From Nocardioides sambongensis (GTDB taxonomy: Bacteria; Actinomycetota; Actinomycetes; Propionibacteriales; Nocardioidaceae): DNA of 64,000 nucleotides. Below the pieces are notes generated by a model. The model had not been told where the DNA came from and ran no database searches. It was given only the letters and a program-made list of their open reading frames with translations. The DNA is taken from contig NZ_CP041091.1 in the NCBI RefSeq assembly GCF_006494815.1, positions 2,370,501-2,434,500 of the forward strand, read 5' to 3'. Made by a program: the position numbers and the translations under genes. Position 1 is the stretch's first letter. Each line of letters starts with the position of its first letter. Shown in pieces: positions 53,901 through 62,389 of this stretch.

Positions 53901-55475
53901 TCGGGGTTGGTCACCTCGACCTCGAAGGTGGTCGGCTCGGTCAGGTGATCGCCGTCGGCCGGCGTGGTGGAGGTCAGCGCGACCTGGGCGCCGGGCACGT
54001 CGCCGAGCTCGGCGGCGTACCGGGCCCCGACCTGAGCGGAGTCCAGCGCCCGGGAGTAGACCCGGGAGGCCGCGATCGTGGCCGGCGCGAAGAACTGCGC
54101 GTTGGCGTTGTTGGCCGCGTCGGCGCCGAGGACCCACTGGGTGGCGGTGCTGCTCGGCTTGCCCAGCGGGCCGGGCGCCGTCGTCGTCTTCTGCAGCAGG
54201 CCGTTCAGGTAGAGGTGCGCGTTCGCGCCGTCCCAGACGCCGATCGCGTGGTACCAGCGACCCGCCTGCATCGTGGCCCCCGTGCCGCGGTAGGAGCCGC
54301 CGGTGTGGGGGTTGAAGGTGAGCTGGTCGCCGTAGATGGCGATGGTGGTGCCGCCGGCCTCCTTGGAGGAGCAGAGGTCCTCCTCCTGACCGGCCGGGAG
54401 CTCACCGTCGAACTTGAAGGTGCACTCGATCGTGTACCCGTCCGCGAGGGCGTCCCACTGCTCGTAGAACGCGTAGCCGTAGGCGTCGTCCACGCCGTCG
54501 AAGACGCCGACCTGACGTCCCAGGGCGGTGTCCTCCTCGATCACCGGCGTCCCCCAGGTCTTCATGGTCAGACCCTGGGCGTGGTCGGTCGCGGTGCCGT
54601 CGGCGAAGTCGACGTCGAGGATGTCGGCGTCCGGCACGGTGACCGCGAAGCCGTACTCGGCGGCGGCGTCGGAGACCTCCGCCGCGCTGAGCGGCGACGA
54701 CCAGACGCGGGCACCGGCGAAGGACGCCGGCGGCGCCCACTGCCCGACCCCGCTCGGGGAGGCGTCGCCGCCGACCACGAACCGGTGGGCGGCCGCGTTG
54801 GGCGGGCCAGGAAGGCCCCACTCGCGGCCGTGGTGCCGACCGGGGCTCCGTTCACGTAGAGGGTCAGGCTCGCGCCGTCCCAGACGGAGACCGCGTGGTA
54901 CCAGGTGTTGCCCTCGACCGGGCTGAGCACGGACTTGTAGCCCCCACCGATGTGCGCCATCGTGCCGAGGTTGCCGCCGCTGACGTAGATCGAGAGGCCG
55001 CCGCCCTCCTTGGAGGAGCACAGGTCCTTCTCGGAGCCGATCGGCATGGTGGTGTCGACCCGGAAGACGCACTCGACCGCGAAGCCGTCGGTGATCCCGC
55101 CCACTGGCCGGCCCAGTCGAAGGAGACCGCGTCATCGGCCAGCTGCGGGTCGGCGCCGTCCGCGGTGACCCGGAGGGTCTCACCGTGGTCGGGGTCGGAG
55201 GCGTAGGTCGGCGTCCCCCACTCGGTCGGTGCCAGGCCCTGGGCACGGTCGGTCGCCGTACCGCCCTGGAAGTCGGCGTCGAGCAGGTCGGCCGCCGGGA
55301 CGGCGGCGGCCGCGGGCGCGGCCACCGGAGCGGCGGGTGCCGCCGTGCTGGGGGCCGCGAGCAGGCCACCGGCACTGAGTGCGGCCGCCAGGCTCGCGCT
55401 CAGACCGGCGAACGCCGTACGGCGCCACGCGCTGCGGCTTGGGGCGTGGTCGGAACGGACGTGTCGTGAGGTCAC
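50954..55475 (-). CDS. Giant secreted LamG/metallophosphoesterase protein (two frameshifts)
   Basis: From GTG 55475 (AAGGAG upstream) the intact product would have about 1507 residues. It has a signal peptide, two LamG domains (DGFAVECVFRVDTT and DGYTIECTFKFDGE), a calcineurin-like phosphoesterase (HFTDTQY, HTGDV, GNHDN, LAGHEHG), an Ig-like HYR/DUF5011 domain and two Ig-like domains. The frame breaks near 55103 and 54807; one extra base at each restores AGQVGGITDGF and AFLGPPNAAAH. It would be a surface phosphatase binding a carbohydrate. Confidence 0.8.
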
Positions 55476-55488
55476 GACTGGTTCTCCT

Positions 55489-56280
55489 TCAGTGGTGGGA
55501 GGGTGCGGTGTGGTGCCGCCGGAGCCAGAGGGCGCCGGCGAGGAGCAGGACGAGGAGGACGCCGAGGACGGCGCCGATCTGGAGTACGGCGCTGCGGCCG
55601 AGCCCGGGCCCGTCCGTGGCGCTCGAGCCGGAGTCGGAGTCGGCGGCGCCGGCGCCGTCCGGGGCGGTGGCGTCCGGGGCGGTGGCCGCGGCGAGCACCG
55701 CGCTGCCCTCCGGCAGCTGCCAGGAGTGGCTGGTCGCGTCGGACCCGTAGACGGCGCGCTGGCCGGCCGGGCCGCTGGCAAGGGTGCGGTAGGCCTCGTG
55801 CAGGTCGAGCAGGGTGGTGACCTCGACATCGGCCTCGGTCGGCGCGGGCGCACAGCTGAACTGCAGGGTGGCACCGTCGGTGATCAGGTCGCCGACCGCG
55901 ACCACCTCGCCGGGGCAGGCGACCCCGTCCGCGACGACACGGATCCGGTCCACCAGGTAGCCGTGCAGCTCGTCGGAGTCCGCGACGGCCGCCGCGTCGC
56001 CGTCCTCGTAGGTGATCGCCCCGTCGAGCATCACCCGGTCCTCGGGCAGCACGCCGAGGGAGATGCCGAGCAGGGTGAGGTCGTCGGCCATGCCCACCCG
56101 CCACACCACCTGGACCGTCCCACCGCTGCGTCCGACCTCGACGGTCTGCGGGTTGCCGAACGGGTGGGCGGCGACGCCGGTCCCCGCGGTGGCGATCGGC
56201 GCAGCGACGCCGAGCAGCGCGGTCAGCACCATCACTGCGCCGAGCAGGGTGAGCGCCCGGCGCACGAGTCGGGCGCTCAT
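55489..56280 (-). CDS. Membrane-anchored partner of the NicO permease
   Basis: A 263-residue protein from ATG 56280, overlapping the NicO stop (ATGA). It has a signal peptide, a beta-rich extracytoplasmic domain starting HPFGNPQTVEVGRSGGTVQV, and a C-terminal TM with a His-rich end (GALWLRRHHTAPSHH). The HPFGN start, which follows the cleavage site, might bind metal. It may be a periplasmic metal-handling partner of the transporter; the function is inferred from position. Confidence 0.7.
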   Translation of the reverse strand: MSARLVRRALTLLGAVMVLTALLGVAAPIATAGTGVAAHPFGNPQTVEVGRSGGTVQVVWRVGMADDLTLLGISLGVLPEDRVMLDGAITYEDGDAAAVADSDELHGYLVDRIRVVADGVACPGEVVAVGDLITDGATLQFSCAPAPTEADVEVTTLLDLHEAYRTLASGPAGQRAVYGSDATSHSWQLPEGSAVLAAATAPDATAPDGAGAADSDSGSSATDGPGLGRSAVLQIGAVLGVLLVLLLAGALWLRRHHTAPSHH

Positions 56281-57209
56281 CCGGCGACCAGGCCGGACGC
56301 GGCGCCGACGGTGATCGTGACGCCGATCAGGGTGATCGTCACCGCGGCCAGCGCGGGACCGACGCGGGTCGCGATCATCAGCGCACGTCGGGACTCCGCG
56401 GCGCGGGCGACCACGTTGCGACCGCCGAGGGCGAGCATCCCCACGCCGAAGAGCACCGTCGCCAGGCCGAGACCGAAGGTGATCACCAGGGCCAGCGCGA
56501 AGCCCGAGCGGCCGCTGAACAGCCCGGTGACCAGCACCAGGAACGCGGTCGGCGACGGGACGAGTCCACCGGAGATCCCGAGCAGCACCACACCGGGACG
56601 GGTACGACGTGGCGCCGGGTCTGTCTCGGCCACCGGCGCGACCTCGGTGCGCTCCAGGGTCGCCACGGTGCCGCTGCCTCCGTGGCCGTGTCCGTGCCCG
56701 TGGCCGTGTCCGTGGCCGTGGCCGTGCCCGTGGCCGTGCCCGTGCCCATGGCCGTGGCCGTGCCCATGGCCGTGGCCGTGGCCTCCGCGGGCTGCGCGTC
56801 GCAGCAGCACGGCGCCGACCGCGACCACGATGAGTCCGCCGACGAGCTGGAGGGTGCCGGTGAGCTGCTCCAGGCGGACCAGCTCGGAGAGGGAGAAGAA
56901 GGTCCACGCCACCGCCACCACCAGCACCGACGTGGTGTGCATCAGTGCGACGCTGCCGCCCATCCAGGCCGCGTCGCGGACACGCCCCTCGGAGCCGATC
57001 AGGTAGGCGGCGGCGAGGCTCTTGCCGTGGCCGGGGCCGATCGCGTGAGCGGCGCCGGCGGCGAAGGCGATCAGGAAGGCGACCGGGACGAACCCCGGGG
57101 CGGTGACCAGTCCGACGAGCCGGTCGCCCAGCGCCGTCGCGAACGAGAACTCGAACGAGGTCGGGATGAACGCGGGAATGGTCGGGGGCGCGAGGGCAGG
57201 CAACAGCAC
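56277..57209 (-). CDS. NicO/RcnA-type nickel or cobalt transporter with His-Gly repeat loop
   Basis: The 310-residue membrane protein has the NicO motif AAGAAHAIGPGHGKSLAAAY and six or more helices. Between helices 3 and 4 is a His-Gly repeat of about 17 units, probably a metal-binding cytoplasmic loop. A second conserved segment, LLGISGGLVPSPTAFLVLV, follows. It moves Ni or Co; direction (uptake or efflux) is not decided by sequence. GTG 57209 starts it. Confidence 0.88.
   Translation of the reverse strand: MLLPALAPPTIPAFIPTSFEFSFATALGDRLVGLVTAPGFVPVAFLIAFAAGAAHAIGPGHGKSLAAAYLIGSEGRVRDAAWMGGSVALMHTTSVLVVAVAWTFFSLSELVRLEQLTGTLQLVGGLIVVAVGAVLLRRAARGGHGHGHGHGHGHGHGHGHGHGHGHGHGHGHGHGHGGSGTVATLERTEVAPVAETDPAPRRTRPGVVLLGISGGLVPSPTAFLVLVTGLFSGRSGFALALVITFGLGLATVLFGVGMLALGGRNVVARAAESRRALMIATRVGPALAAVTITLIGVTITVGAASGLVAG
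56680..56783. repeat. Tandem repeat encoding the His-Gly loop
   Basis: Degenerate six-base units (GTGGCC, GTGTCC, GTGCCC) run for about 100 bases and encode His-Gly pairs on the minus strand. Slippage could change the loop length in-frame. Confidence 0.85.
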
Positions 57210-57381
57210 GGACTTTCGGGTCGACGGTCGGAGCGGCTCCTCACCCCGGGGCGACGACCGCGGACCTCACCCTGCTGAGCACGGCCCACCGGCGCCCGAC
57301 CCGCACGTGGACCGTCGGGGACCCGCAGGTGAACAGTTGCCGCGCGCGGGGGTCGATCGGTGGTACAACGCCCCCGGAGGA

Positions 57382-57398
57382 TTGCAGCGCCGCTGCAA
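57382..57398. promoter_or_regulatory. LacI/GalR-type operator
   Basis: TTGCAGCGCCGCTGCAA is a perfect 17-base palindrome of the LacI-family consensus type, 56 bases before the GH5 start and 173 bases before NicO. It most likely controls the glycosidase. No LacI gene is in the window. Confidence 0.6.
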
Positions 57399-57453
57399 CG
57401 GGGCGCCGACGACGGCGCAGGAGCCCGGATGCCCGGGCGAGGGAGGAAGCACT

Positions 57454-58995
57454 GTGAGCACGACCCCCACGAGGAAGCCCGGACGCACCCGCCGCCTGGC
57501 CGGCGCGATCGCGGCACTGGCCGCTGCGGTCGCCGTACTGTCGCCGATCGGAGCGGCGCAGGCCCGGGAGCGGCCGGAGCCGCCCCGCGCGACCCACGCG
57601 ACGGCGACGTTCCCGACGCGCACGGTGACCGACCGTGCCGGCAACACCCTGCTCGCCGACCGGTCCGGGCGGTCGCTGGACCTGCGCGGCACCAACCTCG
57701 GCAAGTTCGACGACATCACCGAGGCCGACGTCGCCCGGATGGGCGCGGCCGGCTTCACGCTGCTGCGCCTGCCGATCCAGTGGCGCAAGCTCGAGCCCGT
57801 CCAGGGCGAGTACGACGCCACGTACCTGCAGCACATCCGCGACGTGCTGGGCTGGGCCGACGAGCACGGGCTGCTGGTGATGGTCGACTGGCACCAGGAC
57901 GTCTTCGGTCCGGCGTTCGGCTTCGACGGCATCCCCGCGTGGGCCACCCGCGACGACGACCTGCCCTACGAGCGGTGGCCCGGCAACTGGTTCGACAACT
58001 ACTTCCAGCCCGCCGTCCAGGCCGCCTTCGACCACCTGTGGAACGACGAGGACCTCCGGCAGGCCCAGGTGAACACCTGGACCTACCTGGCCGAGCACCT
58101 GGCCGGCGAGCCCGCACTGCTGGGCTACGACCTGTTCAACGAGCCGATGGCCGGGACCATCGAGCCCGAGGACCTCGCGGATCCGTCGCTCACCCAGGTC
58201 GCGGTGAAGGCGCTGGCCTTCGAGCGCGGCGAGCTGGCCGCGATGTACCGCCGGGTGATCGCCGGCATCCGCACCGTCGACTCGACGTCGTGGCTGTGGG
58301 TGGAGCCCACCGTGCTGGTCGGCGAGGGCCTGCCGACGCAGCTGCCGGCGTTCGACGACCCACGACCGGGCGCCGACCGGATCGGGTACGCCCCGCACGC
58401 CTACTCGACCGCGGTCGAGGACGGTGACGACTGGGACACCGACAGCGGCTTCGTGGAGACCTACGAGCGCGCCATCACCGCCTACCCGCGCAAGAACGAC
58501 ATGCCGGTGATCGTCGGCGAGTGGGGCCCGATCGCCGCCCGCGACGGCTACCCGGGCAACGTCGAGCTGGTGAAGCAGCAGGCGGCCAGCTTCTCGCGCT
58601 TCGCCTCGGGCTGGACGATCTGGTACGGCTGCATCTCCGAGAACGGCGGCGGCTACTGCATCTTCTCCGACGAGGAGGGCAACCTCGACCCCGGACGCTC
58701 CGCGGCCTGGCGCCCCTACCCGCTGGCGCTGGCCGGCACCCGGGTCTCCGAGCACCTCGGGGCGGCCGGCTACCGGCTGCGGGTCGACCCGCGGCGCTCG
58801 CCACGGGTCTCCTCGGTCGTGGTCCCGGGCGGCTTCGCCGACCGGGTCGCGGTCCGGATCACCAACCGCGGCAGGACGGCGAAGAACTTCCGCATCTGGG
58901 TGTCCGGGCCGAGCAGCACGGGCACCCGGACCGTCACCTGGCAGACCGGGCCGAAGCGGAGGTCGACGTACGTCGTCACCATCAGCCGGCGTTGA
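57454..58995 (+). CDS. Secreted GH5 glycoside hydrolase, endoglycoceramidase-like
   Basis: The 513-residue protein has a signal peptide (LAGAIAALAAAVAVLSPIGA) and a GH5 catalytic domain: LRLPIQWRKLEPVQGEYD, MVDWHQDVFGPAFG, FNEPM with the acid/base Glu, and VGEWGP with the nucleophile Glu. The HQD and EWGP patterns resemble endoglycoceramidases. A C-terminal beta-sandwich (VRITNRGRTAKNFRIWVSGP) follows. GTG 57454 comes after GGAGG. It would cut glucosyl bonds in glycolipids or glycans outside the cell. Confidence 0.88.
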   Translation: MSTTPTRKPGRTRRLAGAIAALAAAVAVLSPIGAAQARERPEPPRATHATATFPTRTVTDRAGNTLLADRSGRSLDLRGTNLGKFDDITEADVARMGAAGFTLLRLPIQWRKLEPVQGEYDATYLQHIRDVLGWADEHGLLVMVDWHQDVFGPAFGFDGIPAWATRDDDLPYERWPGNWFDNYFQPAVQAAFDHLWNDEDLRQAQVNTWTYLAEHLAGEPALLGYDLFNEPMAGTIEPEDLADPSLTQVAVKALAFERGELAAMYRRVIAGIRTVDSTSWLWVEPTVLVGEGLPTQLPAFDDPRPGADRIGYAPHAYSTAVEDGDDWDTDSGFVETYERAITAYPRKNDMPVIVGEWGPIAARDGYPGNVELVKQQAASFSRFASGWTIWYGCISENGGGYCIFSDEEGNLDPGRSAAWRPYPLALAGTRVSEHLGAAGYRLRVDPRRSPRVSSVVVPGGFADRVAVRITNRGRTAKNFRIWVSGPSSTGTRTVTWQTGPKRRSTYVVTISRR

Positions 58996-59049
58996 TGGCG
59001 GTCGGGGTCCCGGGCCGCTCGGGACCCCGACCCCCATTCAGCTCTCCGT

Positions 59050-59502
59050 TCAGCTCTCCGGTCGCACGACGGCCGCCGCACTCGCCCGCACCACCGGCCG
59101 CACCGGCGCTCCGGGCATCGTCAGGGGCAGGTCGACCGGCGCGCTGAGATCGACGACGACCTCGTCGTCGGCGACCCGCACCTGCACCGACAGTCCGGGG
59201 TGGTCGCGCAACGCGCCCACCTCCGTCAGGTAGTCCCGCACCGCGCGGCGGGCCGCCGCGACCGACAGGTCGAGGTCCTCGCCACCGATCCCGTGCCGAT
59301 AGGCGTCGGCCCCCTGCGCGGCGAGGTCGGCGCCCCGCAGCGCGGCACCGTCGGCGAGCGCGTCCAGCTCCTGCCGGCGCAGGTACGCCGTCCCGGCGTC
59401 GACCACGACCACCACCAGGAGCAGCACGATCGCGGCGAAGAAGATCAGCAGGGGCATCGTCGACCCCCGCTGCCCACGCCGCGCACCTTGGTCAGCCCGC
59501 AC
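59050..59502 (-). CDS. TadG/TadE-like pilus assembly protein
   Basis: A 150-residue protein with a prepilin-like leader (RRGQRGSTMPLLIFFAAIVL) and helix of the Rv3655c/TadE type, followed by ELDALADGAALRGAD and a beta-rich domain. It starts GTG 59502 and overlaps the next gene in the Tad cluster. Part of the extracytoplasmic Tad pilus apparatus. Confidence 0.75.
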   Translation of the reverse strand: MRADQGARRGQRGSTMPLLIFFAAIVLLLVVVVVDAGTAYLRRQELDALADGAALRGADLAAQGADAYRHGIGGEDLDLSVAAARRAVRDYLTEVGALRDHPGLSVQVRVADDEVVVDLSAPVDLPLTMPGAPVRPVVRASAAAVVRPES

Positions 59503-59956
59503 CGGTGATCTCCCGGAACTGACCGATCGGCACCGTGTGGGAGGCGTCGAGCGCGAAGCTCGGCGCGCCGCCACCGAAGAAGTCGGGGAAGAGCGGGAGC
59601 GCGACCTCGGTCGCGACCCGCACCGTGATCACCGAGGTGCCGCTGTGGCAGTCGCTCGGGTACGGCGTGCACGTCACCCGCACGACCGGCCGCGACTCGA
59701 CCCCCTGGTCGGCCAGCACCTGCCGCGCCGCCGCCACCGCCCGCTGCTCACCCACCAGGTCGTTGGGCGCGAGGGCGTAGGCGCGGGCGGCCGCTCGTGC
59801 GGCGCCGCTGGTGCCGAACGCCCCGCTCTGCACCTCGAACACCGACACCACGATCCACAGCAGCGGCATCAGCAGCAGGATGCCGACCCAGGTGATCTCG
59901 ACCAGCGCACTGCCCCGATCGCCGCGGCGGCCGTGCCGGCGCTGGTGCACGCTCAC
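59492..59956 (-). CDS. TadE-like protein
   Basis: A 154-residue protein with RRGDRGSALVEITWVGILLL, the TadE leader and helix, and a domain with a Cys pair (VTCTPYPSDCHSG). It overlaps its neighbours by GTGA and 11 bases. It would be a minor pilin or assembly factor of the Tad apparatus. Confidence 0.8.
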   Translation of the reverse strand: MSVHQRRHGRRGDRGSALVEITWVGILLLMPLLWIVVSVFEVQSGAFGTSGAARAAARAYALAPNDLVGEQRAVAAARQVLADQGVESRPVVRVTCTPYPSDCHSGTSVITVRVATEVALPLFPDFFGGGAPSFALDASHTVPIGQFREITGAG

Positions 59957-60357
59957 GGCTGCTCCTCGACGGCGCGGGCGCTCACGTCGAAGGAGACCGC
60001 GGGGCCGCCCAGGCCCAGCGCCGGCACCTCCGCGTGCACCACGATCTCGACCGCGGCGGCGCCGTCGAGGGTGGTGCGCCGCGGCGTGACCGCGGTGACG
60101 TAGCCGCCGCCGGCCGCGGCGGCGATCTGCTCGCGGGTGCGGGCCACCCCGTCGGCGGGACCGCGGTCCGCTGTGGCCGCGAGCCGTGCGCCCTCCGAGG
60201 CGGCGGAGGCGAGGGTGGAGCGCACGTGCAGCACCAGCGCGACCTGGACCAGGCCGAGGAAGACCGGCACCAGGATCACCATCGCCAGGGTGAAGTCGAC
60301 CAGCGCGCTCCCCCGCTGGGAGCGCCGCGGCCCTCTGGTGCCCGGGCGGGCGGTCAC
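59953..60357 (-). CDS. TadE-like pilus protein
   Basis: A 134-residue protein with the TadE motif QRGSALVDFTLAMVILVPVF, helix and EGARLAATADRG segment. It overlaps the pilin-like gene by GTGA. Three TadE-like proteins in a row are typical in the actinobacterial Tad locus. Confidence 0.82.
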   Translation of the reverse strand: MTARPGTRGPRRSQRGSALVDFTLAMVILVPVFLGLVQVALVLHVRSTLASAASEGARLAATADRGPADGVARTREQIAAAAGGGYVTAVTPRRTTLDGAAAVEIVVHAEVPALGLGGPAVSFDVSARAVEEQP

Positions 60358-60560
60358 TGCACCGAGTTGAGGGCGGAGCGCAGCATCTGGTTGAGCTCCG
60401 GACCCGCCATCCGGAACAGGCCGTAGCCGATGGTGATCGTCATGACGGTGACCAGCACCCAGCCGGGGACGTCCCCGCGTTGGTCCCTCGACGCGAGCCG
60501 CTCCTGGACGGCCAGGTGCAGCCGCGTGCCGAGCATCAGCAGCGTGGTCAACGGTTCCAT
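60354..60560 (-). CDS. Small Flp-pilin-like peptide
   Basis: A 68-residue protein from ATG 60560 (MEPLTTLLMLGTRLHLAVQE) with GDVPGWVLVTVMTITIGYGL as a hydrophobic helix. AAAGGA precedes it. It is typical of the small peptide between TadC and TadE in actinobacteria. In the given sequence the TadC frame runs into it without a stop; see TadC. Confidence 0.7.
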   Translation of the reverse strand: MEPLTTLLMLGTRLHLAVQERLASRDQRGDVPGWVLVTVMTITIGYGLFRMAGPELNQMLRSALNSVQ

Positions 60561-60597
60561 GGTGGTTCCTTTCCCGAGAGTGAGACGCAGCAGAGGT

Positions 60598-61535
60598 TCA
60601 GGGCCGGCGGTCAGGCTGAGACCGACGAAGCCGGGCCAGAAGGCGAAGAGGATGGTCACCGGGAGGATCAGGAAGACGACCGGGACCATCATCGCGATCT
60701 CCTTCCGGGAGGCGTGCTCGATCAGCTCGCGACGCCCGGCCTCCCGCACGTCGGCCGCCTGGGCGTGCAGCACGTCGGCCAGCGGGGTGCCGCGCTCCAC
60801 GGCGACGGCGACACCGTGGGCGAACCGGGCGACCACCGGGACGCCGGTGGTGGCACCGAGGCGGTCGAAGGCATCGCTGACCGGCTCCCCGGTGCGGATC
60901 CCGGCGAGCACGCCGGCGAGCTCCCGTCCGAGCTCGCCGCTGCTGCGACGCACCACCCGGTCCAGGGCTGCCACCGGCCCCTCGCCGGCCGCCACCGAGA
61001 GCGCCAGCAGTTCGGCGATCGTGGGGAACTCCGCGACGATCGCCCGCTCCCGCCGGCGCACCTGGGCGCTCAGCCGGTTCTCCCGGAGCATCACCCCCAG
61101 GACGAACGAGCCGGCCGCCAGCAGGATCGCGGCGAGCGGGTCGACCGGCTGGCTCCACGAGCGGAGCAGCAACAGGCCGGCCGCGGACGCGAATCCGATC
61201 AGTCCCCACACGACCTGCTCCACGCGGAAGTCGGGCACGCTCGTCTCGAGGCCGGCGCGCTGCAGCCTCCTGCGGATCGACGGGGCGCCCCCGAGGACCC
61301 GCTCGACGGCGTCCGCGGTCCAGCGCAACGCGGGGCCGTAGACGGCGGCCACCGCGGAGCGGGGCACCTGCGCCGGGCGCCGTGGGTCGCCGGGGCCGGG
61401 CACGACATCGCGCAGGTAGGGAAGAACGCGGCCCTCGAGGTCCGGGCGACGCAGCGCGAGAGCACGTCCCACGACCAGGGCGATGCCGGTGGCGGCCAGT
61501 GCGCCGAGCAGGCCGCCGGCGAGTGCCGGGCTCAC
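60598..61535 (-). CDS. tadC: TadC-like (GspF) membrane protein (stop lost by apparent frameshift)
   Basis: About 312 residues from GTG 61535 with GspF-type segment EFPTIAELLALSVAAGEGPV, VLAGIRTGEPVSDAFDRL and C-terminal helices ending FWPGFVGLSLTAGP. As given, the frame continues through into the pilin-like gene. One extra base near 60601 makes a TGA at 60600-60598 and separates the two. It overlaps TadB by GTGA. It is a platform protein of the pilus motor. Confidence 0.8.
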
Positions 61536-62379
61536 GAGAGGATCCGTCGCTCGGCGGGCAGGCGCCCGACCCGGATCATCACCCGGTAGGCGACCACGCA
61601 GGCGGCCGCGCCGAACGCCAGGACCAGGGCGCCGGCGGGGGTGCGGTAGCGCTCCACCACGTCCGGTTCGGAGGCCATCAGCAACACGACGACCCACGGT
61701 GCTGCGACGGCGAGGCGAGCGCTGTTCACCGCCCAGGACTGCCGCGCCTCCAGTTCGGAACGGGTCCGCAGGTCGTCCCGCAGGTAGCCGGACAGGTTGC
61801 GCAGGAGCCGTCCCAGCTCACCGCCGCCCACCTCCCGCGCGATCCGGAGACCCTCGACCACCCGATCGCCGATCGGGTCGGCGAGGCGATCCTTGAGCCG
61901 GTCCAGACACTCCCCGAAGCGACCGGTGACCTGGTAGTCCAGGGCGAACGCCTCGAAGGCTCCCCGCAGCGACTCCGGGCCGCGCACGCCGAGCGCGGCG
62001 ACGGCGTCGGGCAACGACATGCCGGCCCGGACCGCCGAGGCGAGGTCGTCGACCGCGTCCGGCCAGACCTGGCCCAGCTCGGCACGTCGTCTCCGCGCCC
62101 GCCCCGAGACGATCGCCACCGGCAGTGTGGCCAGCAGGGCCCGAGCACCACCGCGAGCGGCGGGGTGGCCGTGAGCAGCAGCACCACGAACGCGCCACCG
62201 GCTCCGCTGGCCATGCACAACGCCCACAGCGAGGACTCGCGCACGTCCTGCATCCCCGCCTCGGCGAGCAGGGCGGCGAACCGGCCCGGACGCGGGGTCC
62301 GGGGCTGCCGGGGCCAGGCGAACGCAGCCCACACGAGCAGGGCACCCAAGCCCGCCCCGAGTCCGACCAGCGCTCCCAC
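61532..62379 (-). CDS. tadB: TadB-like (GspF) membrane protein (frameshifted)
   Basis: From GTG 62379 (GAGGAGG upstream) the frame reads GALVGLGAGLGALLVWAAFA and ALCMASGAGGAFVVLLLTAT, then must shift near 62141 to ALLATLPVAIVSGRARRRRA. One extra base in the GGG run repairs VVLGALLATLPV. The intact protein has about 282 residues, with GQVWPDAVDDLASAVRAGMS of the T2SS F domain. Platform protein with TadC. Confidence 0.8.
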
Positions 62380-62389
62380 CCGTGCCTCC

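Noticed and set aside
56680..56783. Possible CRISPR or noncoding repeat
   Set aside because: It is a codon repeat for His-Gly in the NicO permease.
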